DNA from: Gonocerus acuteangulatus
Lineage: Eukaryota; Arthropoda; Insecta; Hemiptera; Coreidae
DNA length: 64,000 bases
Direction of reading: 5' to 3'
Assembly (NCBI GenBank): GCA_946811695.1
Contig: OX328128.1
Span: 29,745,457-29,809,456, forward strand
Shown here: positions 1 through 11,769 of the stretch, piece by piece
Layout: each line of letters begins with the position of its first letter
How positions within the stretch are numbered: the stretch's first letter is position 1
Notes under the pieces: generated by a model
Told to the model about the DNA's origin: nothing
Seen by the model: the letters and a program-made list of their open reading frames with translations, nothing else
The model's database searches: none
Translations under genes and position numbers: made by a program

Positions 1-411
1 GGGAATATTCTCTACCGGAGACGTCGCTCTTCCGTACCCCCCCCCCCACCTCCCATGATTGGATGACGACGCGTCACTTCCTGTGAATATGGACGAATTT
101 TGTAACATTCTTCTATCGCTATGGCAAAGTTAAGAAATAAATAAAGAGATTACAAAACAAACATTTTTTTTTTTTTTTTTTTTAAATCGAATGACCCATA
201 ATTATTAGCAGAAAAGAAATAATGCATATTTTAAACATCAATAAGTGACTGAAAGAAGAACACGGTAACGCTAAGCTCATAACTCTTCAACACCAACTAA
301 AAGAATTCCGACAATGTCAAAATATAAACATTCAGCTTTACTTACAAAAAGCATTCAATGAAATCAAACAATTATAACACATCTTAATATAATCAATATC
401 TATAAAAGTCC

Positions 412-475
412 AAATCGCAGGAGCTCCGTCATTTTAGCGCCTTTCAGTTCTTATCCTGAGTGTCATTTGGACACT
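412..475 (+). repeat. 5' terminus of hairpin-ended, rolling-circle-like repeat (fragment)
   Basis: Contains CGCAGGAGCTCCGTC followed by TTAGCGCC, the terminal motif found at 24235, 38565, 50878, 53380 and 57551 and reversed at 20.6 and 34.0 kb. Only the first ~60 bases are recognisable. Confidence 0.5.
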
Positions 476-734
476 ATCTTAGAATAGAAACAGTTAAGAT
501 TTTTCCTTAATCTTAAGAATGATTAAGCTGGTTTGGGCAAGTCAAGGAGATGGGCCCAGAAAGAATGCCCTTAAAGCTGTTATATGGCCAACCAGGAGAT
601 TTCAAAAAAAAGGTGGAGACTAAAAATTTGGAGAAAGAGGCATTGGTATACTCCTTTATGAAGATTTTAGGCAAACTGTTACCGGAGGAACATGTCCTTT
701 ACGGACTGTAGCACCCATCTACTATAGTGTATAA

Positions 735-738
<4 letters not shown>

Positions 739-774
<36 letters not shown>
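739..774. repeat. (AT)n microsatellite
   Basis: Uninterrupted alternating TA run. A fragment beginning near 795 (CTAGCTGACC) follows; it may be the end of a decayed mobile element. Confidence 0.95.
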
Positions 775-779
<5 letters not shown>

Positions 780-1089
780 CACATAAATATACACTAGCTG
801 ACCGATTGAGTTCAGTAGTTATTGTAGGTTAAATTATTTTTTTAAACAATATTTTGATATAATAAAATAATAATGATAATATCATATAATAAAATATTTA
901 TTAATTAAGCTCAAAATAGTTTAGCGGATTTTAAATCATATATTGAAAATGAAACGAAATTGATCTTTAAAATATCACCACAATCCAACATGTCATCTTT
1001 TAATTTACATTTTATTTATCTCTTCTTTAACTAGAGTTTGTAATCAAATTATTTAACGTGTGCAAATTATTATAAATAACGTGTGCAAT

Positions 1090-1250
1090 TGTTTGTTTGT
1101 TTCTTATACAAATCCACACCGTTTGACCGATTTTGACAAAACTTGGAACACTAGAAGTCTTGATCTGGGAAGCCTCGTTGGCTAGGTCAAAATCGTCTAG
1201 GATACACAGTTCTGAGGTAACGGATTCGAAACTGTCAGTTACAGGTCAGT
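1090..1250 (+). repeat. Helitron-associated ~124-bp monomer (single copy)
   Basis: Reads CTTATACAAATCCACACCG, then a TTTGACCGATTTTGAC block, then CTAGGTCAAAATCGTCTAGGA. This is the same unit that is tandemly repeated in the Helitron at 40977-41913. Confidence 0.7.
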
Positions 1251-1304
1251 GAATTGTCAGAAATCGCCACTTTTTTTTCCAGTGTTGCCTAGGTGGATAT
1301 TAGC

Positions 1305-1512
1305 AAGACAATAAAATTGGGCGAAGGATTCCAAAATCATCGAACATTGACTGCACAATTGAGCATTCTTCTATAAGATGTATGATTGTGTGAGGAACTT
1401 GACAAGTTTCACATTGTGGGTCAGGGTCGTTTGGAATTATGTCAGTGTGGGTGAGATTTGTGTGTCCTAAACGCATCGGTTTAGTATTTTCAGAGTTTAT
1501 AACGAACAAACA
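1305..1512 (-). pseudogene. LINE fragment: C-terminal tail of a Jockey/I-type reverse transcriptase protein
   Basis: The minus-strand frame contains RLGHTNLTHTDII followed by P-Q-C-E-T-C-Q and a later H-L-I-E-E-C. In Jockey and related LINEs this R.GHT.LTH motif and the C..C...H...C cluster lie at the extreme C-terminus, after the RNase H domain. The fragment begins inside the domain with no upstream RT, and continues open for about 20 residues after the cysteine cluster before a stop. It is dead, 5'-truncated LINE sequence. The same tail recurs at 45.5 and 53.9 kb. Confidence 0.75.
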
Positions 1513-2099
1513 CGAGTAATTTAACAACTAAAACAAAGACCTACGCTATTCAATTTCCTCTCCCTTGTTAAGGTTAAGTGAAGCATGAAAAAAAAAGAAA
1601 CACATTACACCTTCTGATGTAACTATTTCCCTAGGAAGGGCATGTAGAATCAAAAAGTTTCAAGGAAAAACCTAAGCCCGAATTATCCCGAATAAAGCCG
1701 AAATGTTCGGAGGAAGAAAATAACATTTTATGGTCTCTTTATTGCGCGACAAAACGACTCAACAAACATAAAAAGGAAAATAAGGGGAAATTACTGAAAG
1801 AATTCGCGCGGAAAATGAGGAGACATTTTCAGGTTTATCGGCCCCCGAGCCTCCACTTCCTTCCGCTCCGTAGTCACCGGATATTGTCGCGTGGAAACAA
1901 TTTTGTAAGGTAATTTAAAAATTAGATTATTATTACTTTTTTTTAAAAGGAATATGAGGAGAATTAGGCCAATGAAAATTCATTCCACAATTTTAATAAA
2001 TTTATTTAATCTCTTCCCTTCATGTTTCACAACATTCTTGCGCCTTTCAGTGGAGTATGTTATAAATAAAGAGGTTTACGACTTCGTAACAAAACAAAA

Positions 2100-2495
2100 T
2101 AAGTCCCGTAAGAGGCCACGATGTCCCTGAGAGGCAGATACTATAGAGGTATCTGATACATAAATATACGGCACACTAGGAAGGTAGTGTGGTTAGTACT
2201 ATGCTGCGGCCGCCTGATTTCCCCCATTGCTGCTTCGACTGATAGTGTCATTAGCGCCAAGGTAACCATTAATTTTTTTTCTTTATATAGTTGCTTCTAC
2301 TGCTAGGGTCATTTACACCGGGTAACCATTAATAAATTAATTAACGGCTGGGTTGGCCTAGGGACGGTCAGGGAGGCCGAAACTAACCCATGAACGAAGA
2401 CAGTATAAGATAAAAATCTTTAGTGTTTGCTCGGGATTTGAACTCAGTTCCTTCAGCATATGAGTCCAGTACTCTACCACTGAGCTAACGATTTC
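2100..2495 (-). mobile_element. tRNA-Ile-like SINE, minus strand
   Basis: On the minus strand the head reads GTTAGCTCAGTGGTAGAG (box A) and GAGTTCAAATCC (box B). A long body follows, with GTGTGCCGTAT and CTCTATAGTATCTGCC, shared with the copy at 23.0 kb. In that copy the anticodon loop reads CTAATAA, so the anticodon equivalent is AAT (Ile). Here the segment around 2285-2340 duplicates the one at 2230-2280 (GCTTC.ACTG...GTCATT...GGTAACCATTAAT), so this copy carries an internal tandem duplication. Confidence 0.75.
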
Positions 2496-2529
2496 GTAAT
2501 ACTAAGGAAAAAGAATAATACTTACACTC

Positions 2530-3290
2530 AGACTTTAACAAAAACTTCCTTCACGCAGGACTGCACTACTTAATAAACATACGAAAACTTCACATTTTTG
2601 TTGTTTCTTCTAGATAAACAATAAAATTGTCCACGTGTTAAAAGAGACACTAGCGTATATATACCCTTATATACGCCCATGAAAAGAGAACGTCCACCAA
2701 TCATAACAATGCAGAAATCCAAAAAAGCGCCACTGTTCTCAGATAGTGACAGAAGTAAAAACCTATGCCCAAGGTTTAGCGACTTAATTTTTAACAAGTA
2801 TACTGCAATATCTTATTTACCAATTTAGTTTAATTGTAAAACACATCCTCTACTGAAGATGTGGGTGTGTGTGTATGAACGTAGGCGTATGTGTATATAC
2901 GTGTACTAGTTTAATTTAGAATTGGTATTACTATAAATTTTGTTATGTGGTATAGTTTTAGTATTAATATTGCTTACATTAGTACTAGTTTTAGTACTAA
3001 TAGTTCTATTAGCAAGTAACATGTTAGTAGTAAGCAATGATATTAGTAAAAAAAGAAAATTGAATAAAAGTTATCAAAATAACAGTTCATTGTCATGCAC
3101 TGTCCTAAACACAAAATTACAAACCCTTTCACGACATATACACGACTCTCAAACATTACACTTCAGGGCGGTGAGGACCAAGATGTTTTCTGCCCTTTAA
3201 CACCCAATCCATCCATTCATCTACTGAAGATACCCACGTCTTATAACGATTTTCGTTACAATAAGACTGAAGAGTCTCCCCGTGATCTAG
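2530..3290. other. No recognisable feature
   Basis: AT-rich sequence with short open frames that show no family signature and biased low-complexity translation. Confidence 0.5.
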
Positions 3291-3295
3291 TGGCT

Positions 3296-3440
3296 AAAAT
3301 AAGAAAAATACGACTGAAATTGCGACCGCTATAAGCAAATTTGTAATTTGGGTCCGGAGTAAACCGATTTTGCTGATTAACGAACTCGTTCAATCGTTGT
3401 ATACATCAACTTTCCTAGGGAAAATACAAAAATTATGAGT
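3296..3440 (+). repeat. Fragment of the hairpin-ended repeat (24.2/50.9-kb family)
   Basis: GGGTCCGGAGTAAACC, then GATTAACGAACTCGTTCAATCG and an AACAAAAATTATG-like stretch, align with the 3' half of the 24.2-kb copy. Just before it, GTCTCCCCGTGATCTAGTGGCTAA is a stub of a tRNA-type SINE head. Confidence 0.6.
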
Positions 3441-3982
3441 ATTGCGTTAGTAGACAAATACATACCTAGTATGTAAGATTGAAGATTTAAAGACTTGTTT
3501 AACGAGTCAACTACAATTGACACTTGTATCCTATTTTCTTCATTTATCACTAATATAAAATAAAAATTATCCCTAAAGTGATTATTTTCACGTCCCCTTT
3601 TATCGTCTGATAAATAATTTTTAATTAGTTAATTTCACCAAATAATGACAATCTTTTAGGGATTTAAACACGATATTACTTCATAACGATATTTTGATTC
3701 CAAGTAGATATTTTCTTTCATATTCAAAACATTTTAATGAAACTTTGCTTTTGAAATTACATATCGTAAATATTGCCTCGTCACGAGAAGTCTGATTTTT
3801 TTACGAAGTATTTTCAAGATATTATCAATAATAACCAAATAATTAATAAGAAATTTGAATCACAATAATAAGTTATATGAAGACTTTCTTCAGAGCTGTC
3901 AGGAATCGGACCCTAGAGAAGATTAAGGTTTTTTTTTTGCATAGTGTAGAATTACTTGCGGGTGGTCAGAAGATTTGGTAAG

Positions 3983-3984
<2 letters not shown>

Positions 3985-4025
<41 letters not shown>
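3985..4025. repeat. (AT)n microsatellite
   Basis: Uninterrupted TA alternation. Confidence 0.95.
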
Positions 4026-4029
<4 letters not shown>

Positions 4030-5190
4030 TTATTCGTGTATGTGTTTGTATTAGTGTTTGAGTCTGGGTGTATTTATGATGAATATGAATTTCAAGTGAG
4101 CCATAACTTTATACGACCTGCTTTAATATTCTTCAAAATTATAATAAACCATCTTCGCAGAATAGGAGTGCTCGTATTCATGAATACACTAAATTCACAT
4201 TTTTCCATTTCTACGGTTATTACATTCTCTTTCAAAAGGGAGGAGGAGAAATCTCCCAGTTTTATGATATTAATACTCCCGCTAACAGTCTGGAAGAGGA
4301 CAGGTATATAAGGAGGGGATGGCATAGAGGTAGGGCAATTTTCCAAAGCAATAAAAAATATGAGAAAAGGACTTCACAAAGAATTACTACGTCATAAAAG
4401 CCTAGTGACGTCAAGTGAAATTGCATGGTCTTCATTTCATAGCGCCCTCTACAACTTTTTTATTCTATAGTCGACCCTCCGAGTGACTATTATGCTCAGA
4501 ATCCATGAAAGTATAATAGGCCGGTGTATTATTTCCATCCGTGGAAAATACGAGAAGGGTATTAAAAAAATTACACACGTACCGAGGCCCGGAAGCAATG
4601 GCTGAATTTCTTACAGAGACCTACATGGAGTACGTGATATGAAGACAATATCTTGCTCCCAGCTAACAAGTAAATTGCTGATGGAATAATTTTAATTTTT
4701 TTTAAAAAAATTGAACATATATCAGCATATGTAATTAAAAGTCCGACTTAACGGAAAAGCGTCTTCTTAGCGTGTTTCCACTTACAAGACGCGCTATGAC
4801 ATGACAAGCAACAGTGACAAAAGAAGGGAAGAAATTGTTCGTAGAAAATCGTCCACTTATTACACATTCACACCTTATGACGAAACTATTTGCCAGTAAT
4901 GCAACAGAAGCTTGTCTGTAATACACAAAACTTTGACATGCCCGATTACATGACTGCCTTCCCGTGGGCGTTTAAAGAAAATGATTTCCATGGGGAGCAT
5001 TTCGGTGGTATGGAATACTAACAATCTTGAACGTGGAATGGTTATCCAACTAAAACGCTATTTTACCTCAAACCAATTACTTTCTCTGAACTAAGTAATC
5101 TTCGTTAATTTATATTGAAAGTTTTTTCGATTATATCAAAATTTCGGGGGGCTACAGCCGATATGACTTCTTCAGAGACGAGAGCCAATA
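4030..5190. other. No recognisable feature
   Basis: Short overlapping frames on both strands only. No conserved motif, splice-supported exon or terminal repeat seen. Confidence 0.5.
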
Positions 5191-5191
5191 T

Positions 5192-5446
5192 TTCGCACTA
5201 GTATTTCTAAAGTGACACAACTTAACATAAAACTCAACTGAAAATATTTCACTCTTACCTATCCTGTATGCTATTAAGACAGGAAGGGTGACACAAGTTC
5301 CCTCTGGTGTACAAGCTCTGAAGCTAGGTACATATCGTACAATTTTGGTTGATAAAGAGATATTGGCCATGTTTTTCATAGTCCTAACTCTGACGGTGTG
5401 AATAATACCGATTTTTGAGTTGTGTCACTTTAGAAATACTAGTGCG
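5192..5446. repeat. Inverted repeat, 29-bp perfect arms
   Basis: CGCACTAGTATTTCTAAAG plus GTGACACAACT at about 5196-5225 is repeated in inverse at about 5417-5446, with roughly 190 bp between. The arms could be the termini of a short MITE, but I cannot define a target duplication. Confidence 0.7.
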
Positions 5447-5449
5447 TTA

Positions 5450-6940
5450 TAGAAAACACATTACAATTTTTGATCAAATCACACTATACGAAATTATCTA
5501 AATACAACAAAATTCTTAATTGAATAGCATTAGTAAAAAATAGTGCCCAAAAATGGTGTTTTATTCAGAAGCCAAATATCATTAATGTAAAAAAAATGCA
5601 TATTAAGCCAATTTTAAAATTAATAATAAATAAGGCAGGCACTTATCAGGGGGTTCAAAATTAAATTAACCGTAAGAGTGAATAACAGCACTGCGCAGTT
5701 GCACATATATATGCACACATATTTACCTTCTTATCTACCCGAGAGGTACATTATAGCAAAATTTTAAGGTGCATAAAACACTTCATGAACCGTGCGGTTA
5801 CTGGCTTTTGGACTATTAGCCTTTTTCGTTTTTCATTATTTACTTCCTTATTTTTCCAATTCAAAATAAATGTCTCCGAATAATAACTAACGAGAAAATT
5901 TACAAAAAATTTTTTATACATGAAATGTTCTCTCCAAAACAAAATTTCTGGGGGGGGCTGCAGACCCCCTCCCTTATACACGCCCATGATTCTATCATAC
6001 GTAAAGCTTCTCGGGCAATGTCCCAAGTAGATTAGATTTGCAAGGGTTTTCTTCTATCAAAGCCCTAAGTTGGTCGTGATCAAAAACTAAGCCTACCGCG
6101 ACTTTGTTTCTGTTTGAGATCAAAATCTCAAAACGAAATTTTTAGAACCATAGCTGAACAGTACAAGCACTGCTGCTTCTTCGCACCAAGCAATATTGAT
6201 CTTACAGGGCGGGGTTCAATCCACACTATGAACATGACGAAATTGTTGTTTTGACGTGGTAAAATTCAGAGGTCCTTATTCATAGAGGGGGAATATGATA
6301 AATAACATTGTTCGTAATCCATTAACTAGACTTTAGATTACCTTTCTGTACTTGGAAAGTACTTGTTTAAACAAAATGAATATTCAAAATTTTCGTTATT
6401 TTTGCACCAACTCAATAAAATTAAAGCTGTAAGAGTAAATGTTTCCAGCTTGTTTTGATAGTTATCAAAACTATCGACCGGATCACCAATTGCACGAACA
6501 ATAAAATAAAGAGGTTGTAGAGAACAATAAACTTAAGTCATTGCATTTAAGTTCATTTGAATTCTAATGAGAACCTCCATTCCTTTGAAGAAACGAGAGG
6601 TTAGGGTCAAGAGAAACAGGGTCGGGAGTTGGAGGAAGTGAACTTGTAAAGTAGGATGAAGTTGTAAGTACTCGAATAAATTAATAGATTCTACTTGCAA
6701 GGGGCTTTGTCTCAGTTCTACCAGGACTTAGTTGTAAGTCCGATTCAGATCCTACTGTAAATTAAGAGATTCCCTTAGAACTTGGTTCTCCTACTGGTAG
6801 AATCTGCAGCAACGATCCGTTCATTTTGAATCACATTGCTTTCTTAATGCCTTATTTATTGCATGAATCTTGTTTATTGAACATAAAGTTATTGGGTAAT
6901 TTATATTTTTATATAAACACTTTTACGCATAAAGCAGGCC
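5450..6940. other. No recognisable feature
   Basis: AT-rich, with scattered short frames. No tRNA, TE terminus or family motif seen. Confidence 0.45.
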
Positions 6941-6949
6941 ATTCAAGTT

Positions 6950-7290
6950 CCGATTTGCAGTACGACTTGTGGTCCAACTTCCGTATTCAGATCTTGAATT
7001 GGCTTCTTGGATTGTTGGAAGTCTAGTTGGACACGTCGGAACATTTAGAGGGACGACCCGAAGGTCAATCCGACTGGAAACGGAGTTGGAACGTGAGTGG
7101 GGGAGTCAGATCAAAGTCGTCCAACTTGCCACAGTCAGTGCTTGACCTTCGGGCAACTTCGGTCTGCACTCGATACATTTTTCGGCTCGTGCACAGTTGT
7201 GAAAGCAGACTAGGACTAAAGTTGGAACGCAAGTTGGATAGCAAGTCGTAGAGTGGGTGGCGTCGACTATCCAACTAGTAGTCCTACTAC
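6950..7290. other. GC-richer island of unknown origin
   Basis: About 340 bp with clearly higher G+C than its flanks and recurrent GTTGGA / TCCAAC words, including CTAGTTGGAC near 7022 and its near-inverse ATCCAACTAG near 7270. Frames of 69-74 codons exist on both strands, but neither resembles a known domain. Could be a MITE-like unit bounded by the CTAGTTGGA words, or an old exon. Confidence 0.35.
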
Positions 7291-7677
7291 GTCGTACTCA
7301 AAATCCAAAATGGCCTGCTTAACATTTTGTATTGATAACTCTTTCCTTTGAGTATTCGCTTTCGACATCATAAGCAAATTTTCTTCCTATGGAAACGCGC
7401 TAAAAGGCATTTGTACATTCTAAAGAATACAATGAAAACTAATAACTTCTCTGTTACCATATGCTGAGAGCGGTGAGGTGAATTTGTGGATACAGAGAAA
7501 ACTTTTCTCGGCTGAACCTCTATATATAAGCACTGATTCATATACAACAGGTGGTTTTGGAGGAACCTTCTATATCATATTCTAGGTTATAGGCCTGCGC
7601 CGCGTTCCTTTCTTTTTATGCCAGCATTCCTTTGCCTTCGACAGGACCTCACATTTCTTTTAGATCATTCTTGTCTT

Positions 7678-8826
7678 GATATATATATAAAATTCTCGTG
7701 TCAGTTTTAGTGTTTATACTCCTCCGAAACGGCTTGACCGATGTCGATAAAATTTAATATGTATATTCAGTAAGTCTGAGAATAAGTTTATAGCACCCCA
7801 AAAAATATTTTTTCATTTTTTTGGACAAAATATTTTATTATTTATTTTTTTATGATTGGGCATTAAAAATACATACAACCCTAAATTGTCAACCTTCTAC
7901 CACCAATCCCCATTTCATAATAACGATATTATTACTTTAATCATAATAAATGAATTTTAATTATAAAATAGAAGGCCCGGTGGCCATGAGCGTTAAGGCG
8001 TGAGCACTTAACACTCCGTGCCAAAGGGTCGTGGTTTCGATTCCCACTAGGGGTGATGGCTTTTCTTTAGAAAAAAGAAAAGGCATCAGCCCTATCCTGG
8101 CTAGAAAAGGATGGTAACCTATAGATAACCCGTCCTAAAATTCGTAGTTAATAATAAATGGACGTTAAAATTTAATAATTATAAAATGTAGTTTTATCCA
8201 AGATATGATCTTTTCAAAAAGAGAAATATGGCTCCAGATTCTAACCTCCAATTGTCATCCTTCAGAGCAACGGAAATAGTTAAACATAATGCTGAAGATG
8301 GTCAACATTCAAAATCAAAGGCTACATTTATGACAATGTGGTATCATTACTCCCAATGCCAAACGAACCACTTCAATTTTTACAAATTTACTTTACTCCA
8401 AAAACGCACTCGCCAATCGCGTGGATGCACGTTGGGGCTACATTACCTTTAATTCACGGTTTGCCGGGCGTATCGTCAAAGAGCTGGACGATCTATTGAA
8501 TGAGCAGAATGAATTGTTAAAATTATTTAAATCACACATGTACAAATTACAAAATGTCAATCACGCATCTGAAGAGTTCACATTCAATGCACCTGTTATT
8601 GACGAAGTTGCAGGAATCTTGGTTTGTGACCGTACAGCTATGCAAGAAATCGTGATTCGAAGAAGAAATAATAATCTTGAGTCCATTGAAGATACACACC
8701 ATTCATGCGACGATATCCAATATCCTCTAACGTTCTTGAAGGGACAAGACGGATATGGCATAATTATTAAACAACGAGATTCCGCAACAGGTAAGGGATT
8801 ATTATTTGACTACCAAAATATTCACT
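7678..8826 (+). mobile_element. Degenerate Helitron with 5' end and Rep-region fragment
   Basis: Starts at TATATATATAAAATTCTCGT followed by CCGAAACGGCTTGACCGAT, the usual 5' terminus of animal Helitrons (expected start TC is altered). After a SINE insertion (7974-8174), coding remnants of the Helitron replicase begin near 8340. No CTRR 3' end is visible, so the element is truncated. Confidence 0.75.
7974..8174 (+). mobile_element. tRNA-Leu/Ser-like SINE, nearly full length
   Basis: The head GGCCCGGTGGCC...GTTAAGGCG plus TCGTGGTTTCGATTCCCAC resembles a class II tRNA with a long variable arm (boxes A and B present). The body has AAAGAAAAGGCATCAGCCC and the tail GGTAACCTATAGATAACCCG, closing with GGACGTTAAAATTT. 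AATTATAAAAT occurs on both sides (about 7958 and 8175), a probable target-site duplication of about 11 bp. It sits inside the Helitron remnant, so it is younger than that copy. Confidence 0.8.
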
Positions 8827-8828
8827 AG
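8336..8828 (+). pseudogene. Helitron replicase/helicase fragment (Helitron-like N domain), frameshifted
   Basis: Two frames must be combined to read it. Near 8349 one frame gives LLPMPNEPLQFLQIYF; from about 8470 another gives RIVKELDDLLNEQNELLKLF, NAPVIDEVAGI, IVIRRRNNN and YPLTFLKGQDGYGI. These blocks, in this order, are characteristic of the conserved region upstream of the HUH Rep motif in Helitron proteins. At least one frameshift joins the two blocks, and the frame stops at 8828 before the HUH motif. It is dead transposon coding sequence, not a host gene. Confidence 0.88.
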
Positions 8829-8839
8829 AGATAATGTAT

Positions 8840-10385
8840 ATGAGTATATATATAAACAGGCTCACACACGCATATATACATAATTTTACAGTGCTCATTT
8901 TCAGTAACAGGGGGGTCCACGGTTACGGGTTAACACAAAAAATTAAGCTTTGTGAATTTTAGGCGAATTTCGGCACTTGAGGTGTTCAAAAATTGCGCGT
9001 TTCGCCGATAATCTTCCAGTGCGTATACATATCACCAATTATAAGTATTTGTTTTACGGGACCTACGGAGTATAAAACGTCCACATTCCTTTTCAACAAT
9101 TTGAATAGTTTCAACAGATCAATGATGTAAGTCGCAATAGTGAGAGAGGAAACAATATCAAAATAGGGCTATTTATATAACTTTCTGTCATATTATTATA
9201 TCCAAGTGTATTTTCTAACTTGTGAAACTCTGTGCTTCTAGTTGGGAGTCGAACCCTCAACCCTTGGACGGGCTCCAGTGTCAAGCTACCTTAACAAGGG
9301 CGGAAGGGTATGTTTACCCCCGGGTTGGGTATATGATATCGGATACCCGCCATTCAATACAGCCACGTGGCCGTTTCTGCTTTCTGATTGGACGGATTTG
9401 GCGGGAATCTGATCCCACCCTCCCTATCCCCTTGTACTCTCCCTATTCTCCAGAACATCTTCCGGATCTCTAGTCCATGTGTAGTCTTTGTTAAGACCAA
9501 CTGGTAATTTATGTATTACCTTCTACTAAATTTACGTACTAATATATTTATTCTAGACGTGTAGCTGTAGTAGACGAACATTTCTGGGGGGTGCTAATTT
9601 AGTATGGGGTTACCGCCGTGTCTCGGGGTTGAAGAATCAAATTTTTACAACCAGGCACTGGAAATCGTTAAGGAAGTATTTGATAAACTAAGAACATAAT
9701 TATTTATTTGTTCTTGACTGTTACAAGGCGCTAAAACAATTTGATAATAAATAAACAAAAATAAATTGTTAAACAAAGAACATTTCACTTATTTTGAAGA
9801 ATTAATTTAATTTCAATAATAATATATCCTGTAAGCAGGTGTAATTTAGATTAAATCTATAATCATTTAATATATACGTTAGGGTTGAAAACTCTAAACA
9901 CTTCAGCGGCTGGGGTGGGCGTGTAATATAAGTGCAAGTTGATATAGGTATGGAAGTGTGTATTTTCTTTCTTCCCAGTATTCCAGAAACTCTAAAATTC
10001 TTGATTAAAATACTGAAAAAATTTATTTAACATTGAAAAAAAAAACACAATGCATTAACTTTTATTTCATTTGTTTCGATAAAAAAAAACTGTTTCAATT
10101 CCTGATTTGTAGATATTCTGAATAGCTACATTTGTTCGAAAAGTGCCAAAAGCAAAATTGTTTTTGCATCCAAGAATGCAAATAAATAGAAAATTGACAC
10201 ACTATAAAGTAAAACTATACACTTTCAACTTGACTTATGCTCATAATTAGTAAAATCACTTTGACAAAAACCAAATAATGAATACATCTTTATCATTTTA
10301 CCTTACTAATTTTATAGGCAAACTCGTTTTGCAACTAGAAGGGTATAAAAGAATAAAATCAATAAAAACCAGAAGGAAACAAAGA
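8840..10385. other. No recognisable gene
   Basis: The frame at 9222-9473 reads SWESNPQPL, which is what translated SINE or tRNA-like debris (GGGAGTCGAACCC) looks like rather than a protein. Remaining frames are short and unconserved. Confidence 0.45.
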
Positions 10386-10390
10386 TGTAT

Positions 10391-10421
10391 CCTTGTGTGT
10401 TTGTGTATGTATGTGTGTATA

Positions 10422-10486
<65 letters not shown>

Positions 10487-10530
10487 GTGTGTGTGTGTGT
10501 GTATATGTGGATATATATGCACATATATGG
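10391..10530. repeat. Compound (GT)n(AT)n microsatellite
   Basis: TGTG, TATA and GTGT blocks in series. They produce several spurious Ile-Tyr and Cys-Val frames on both strands. Confidence 0.95.
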
Positions 10531-10636
10531 TATTATAGCTATAGTAATAATACAATATAAAGTTATATTATTTTAAAAACTTCATTTAGACACCTTAGTT
10601 TATGAATTTGTAATTATTTACTAAAAAACTGTAATC

Positions 10637-10756
10637 TATAACATTATGTTCCAATTTTTACTATTACCGTTTGCTTCATATATTCTAACTATTAATTATA
10701 ACATTATGTTCCAATCTATACTTTCACCGTTTGCTTTATAAATTCTAACTATTAAT
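10637..10756 (+). repeat. Tandem duplication, 60-bp unit x2
   Basis: TATAACATTATGTTCCAAT through TCTAACTATTAAT occurs twice in direct succession with a period of exactly 60 bp and a handful of substitutions. Confidence 0.9.
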
Positions 10757-11317
10757 TAGACTAATTACTGTCCAACAACAGTCAAACAATATTAATTGTT
10801 ATTAAGGAGTCAAACAATATTAATGCATGTTTTTATTTGTTGTTAGCACCTGATGATGGCACATTTGTGTTGAAAGGCCTAGTGCAAAATAAAGAAAATT
10901 TGTGGGAAGACTGAATTTTGTTTCACCCTCTGAAAGATCTTTACCTTTGCGAAAAGCTAGAATTTTGAAATTGATTGATAACATTGATTTCCCCTGAAAT
11001 TTAAAGCATTGATATGGTTCTAATTCAATTTGATCGATCAGTTGATAATGTAAAAGTACATCCCCCCAGTAATGACCAGTATTCACCAATCAAATGATTG
11101 AATGTTTGCAGGCCTCTCTTCACTCGCCAATTTGAATTGGGGGTTGAAAGCACTAAAAGTTGAACAGCTAACGGAATTCGCTTACCGACATGTTCCTATT
11201 CGCTGTGAAGATGTTCCGAATGTCATTTACATAAGACCGTGATTACTAAATCTAATTGGTTTTTCGAGTACGTTTAAATCAAATCTTTACAGTATTATGT
11301 GAAAATACAGTTGTTGT

Positions 11318-11398
11318 GTCTCCCCGTGGTCTAGTGGCTAACGCCTTAGATTCTCATGCGGGAGATGGTGGGTTCGAGTCCCACGGGCGTGCCGTGGA
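11318..11398 (+). mobile_element. tRNA-like SINE head
   Basis: GTCTCCCCGTGGTCTAGTGG (box A) through GGTGGGTTCGAGTCCCAC (box B). The acceptor stem does not pair and the 3' end runs on without the usual body, so this is a tRNA-derived repeat head, not a tRNA gene. Confidence 0.7.
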
Positions 11399-11605
11399 CA
11401 CCATGTCGTCAATTTTAAAATTCTAGGGTTTATTTATTATATAGTTAGGATACTTTATTTAAACATATTTGTTTTTATCTTATATTATTATTAAACTCTT
11501 AATTATGTGAGCAAATCACCTTGCTGTTGTGGAGCTCTTTTTATATTTATATATATAAATATATTTTTATTTTATTTATTTTTATTATTTATTTTTTTTT
11601 TTTTT

Positions 11606-11758
11606 GTTTAACGGTGTATCAACAATTTGGCTATTAACGCCGGGATATCTTCACGTTGACGCCCTTTTATAATGCCAACCACACATGGCCACGCCCGGCG
11701 TTGCTTAACTTCGGTGATCAACGGGAACCGATGCATTGAACGTGGCTATGGCGGTTAG
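11606..11758 (-). mobile_element. 5S rRNA-derived SINE
   Basis: Minus strand: the head reads GCCATAGCCACGTTCAATGC, CGGTTCCCGTTGATC and AAGTTAAGCAACG..GGGCGTGGCC, the layout of 5S rRNA including the internal control region, but far too diverged for a functional gene. It lacks part of the 5S 3' half. The tail continues TTATAAAAGGGCG, CCGGCGTTAATAG and CACCGTTAAAC, the same tail as the copies at 16.3 and 48.2 kb. Confidence 0.85.
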
Positions 11759-11769
11759 CTATGTATTGT

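Noticed and set aside
9222..9473. 83-codon frame starting MKLCASSWESNPQPL
   Set aside because: SWESNPQPL comes from a GGGAGTCGAACCC tRNA/SINE-type block, a common annotation artefact.
11318..11398. Candidate tRNA gene
   Set aside because: Boxes A and B are present but the acceptor stem does not pair and the anticodon stem is poor; several similar heads carry SINE bodies.
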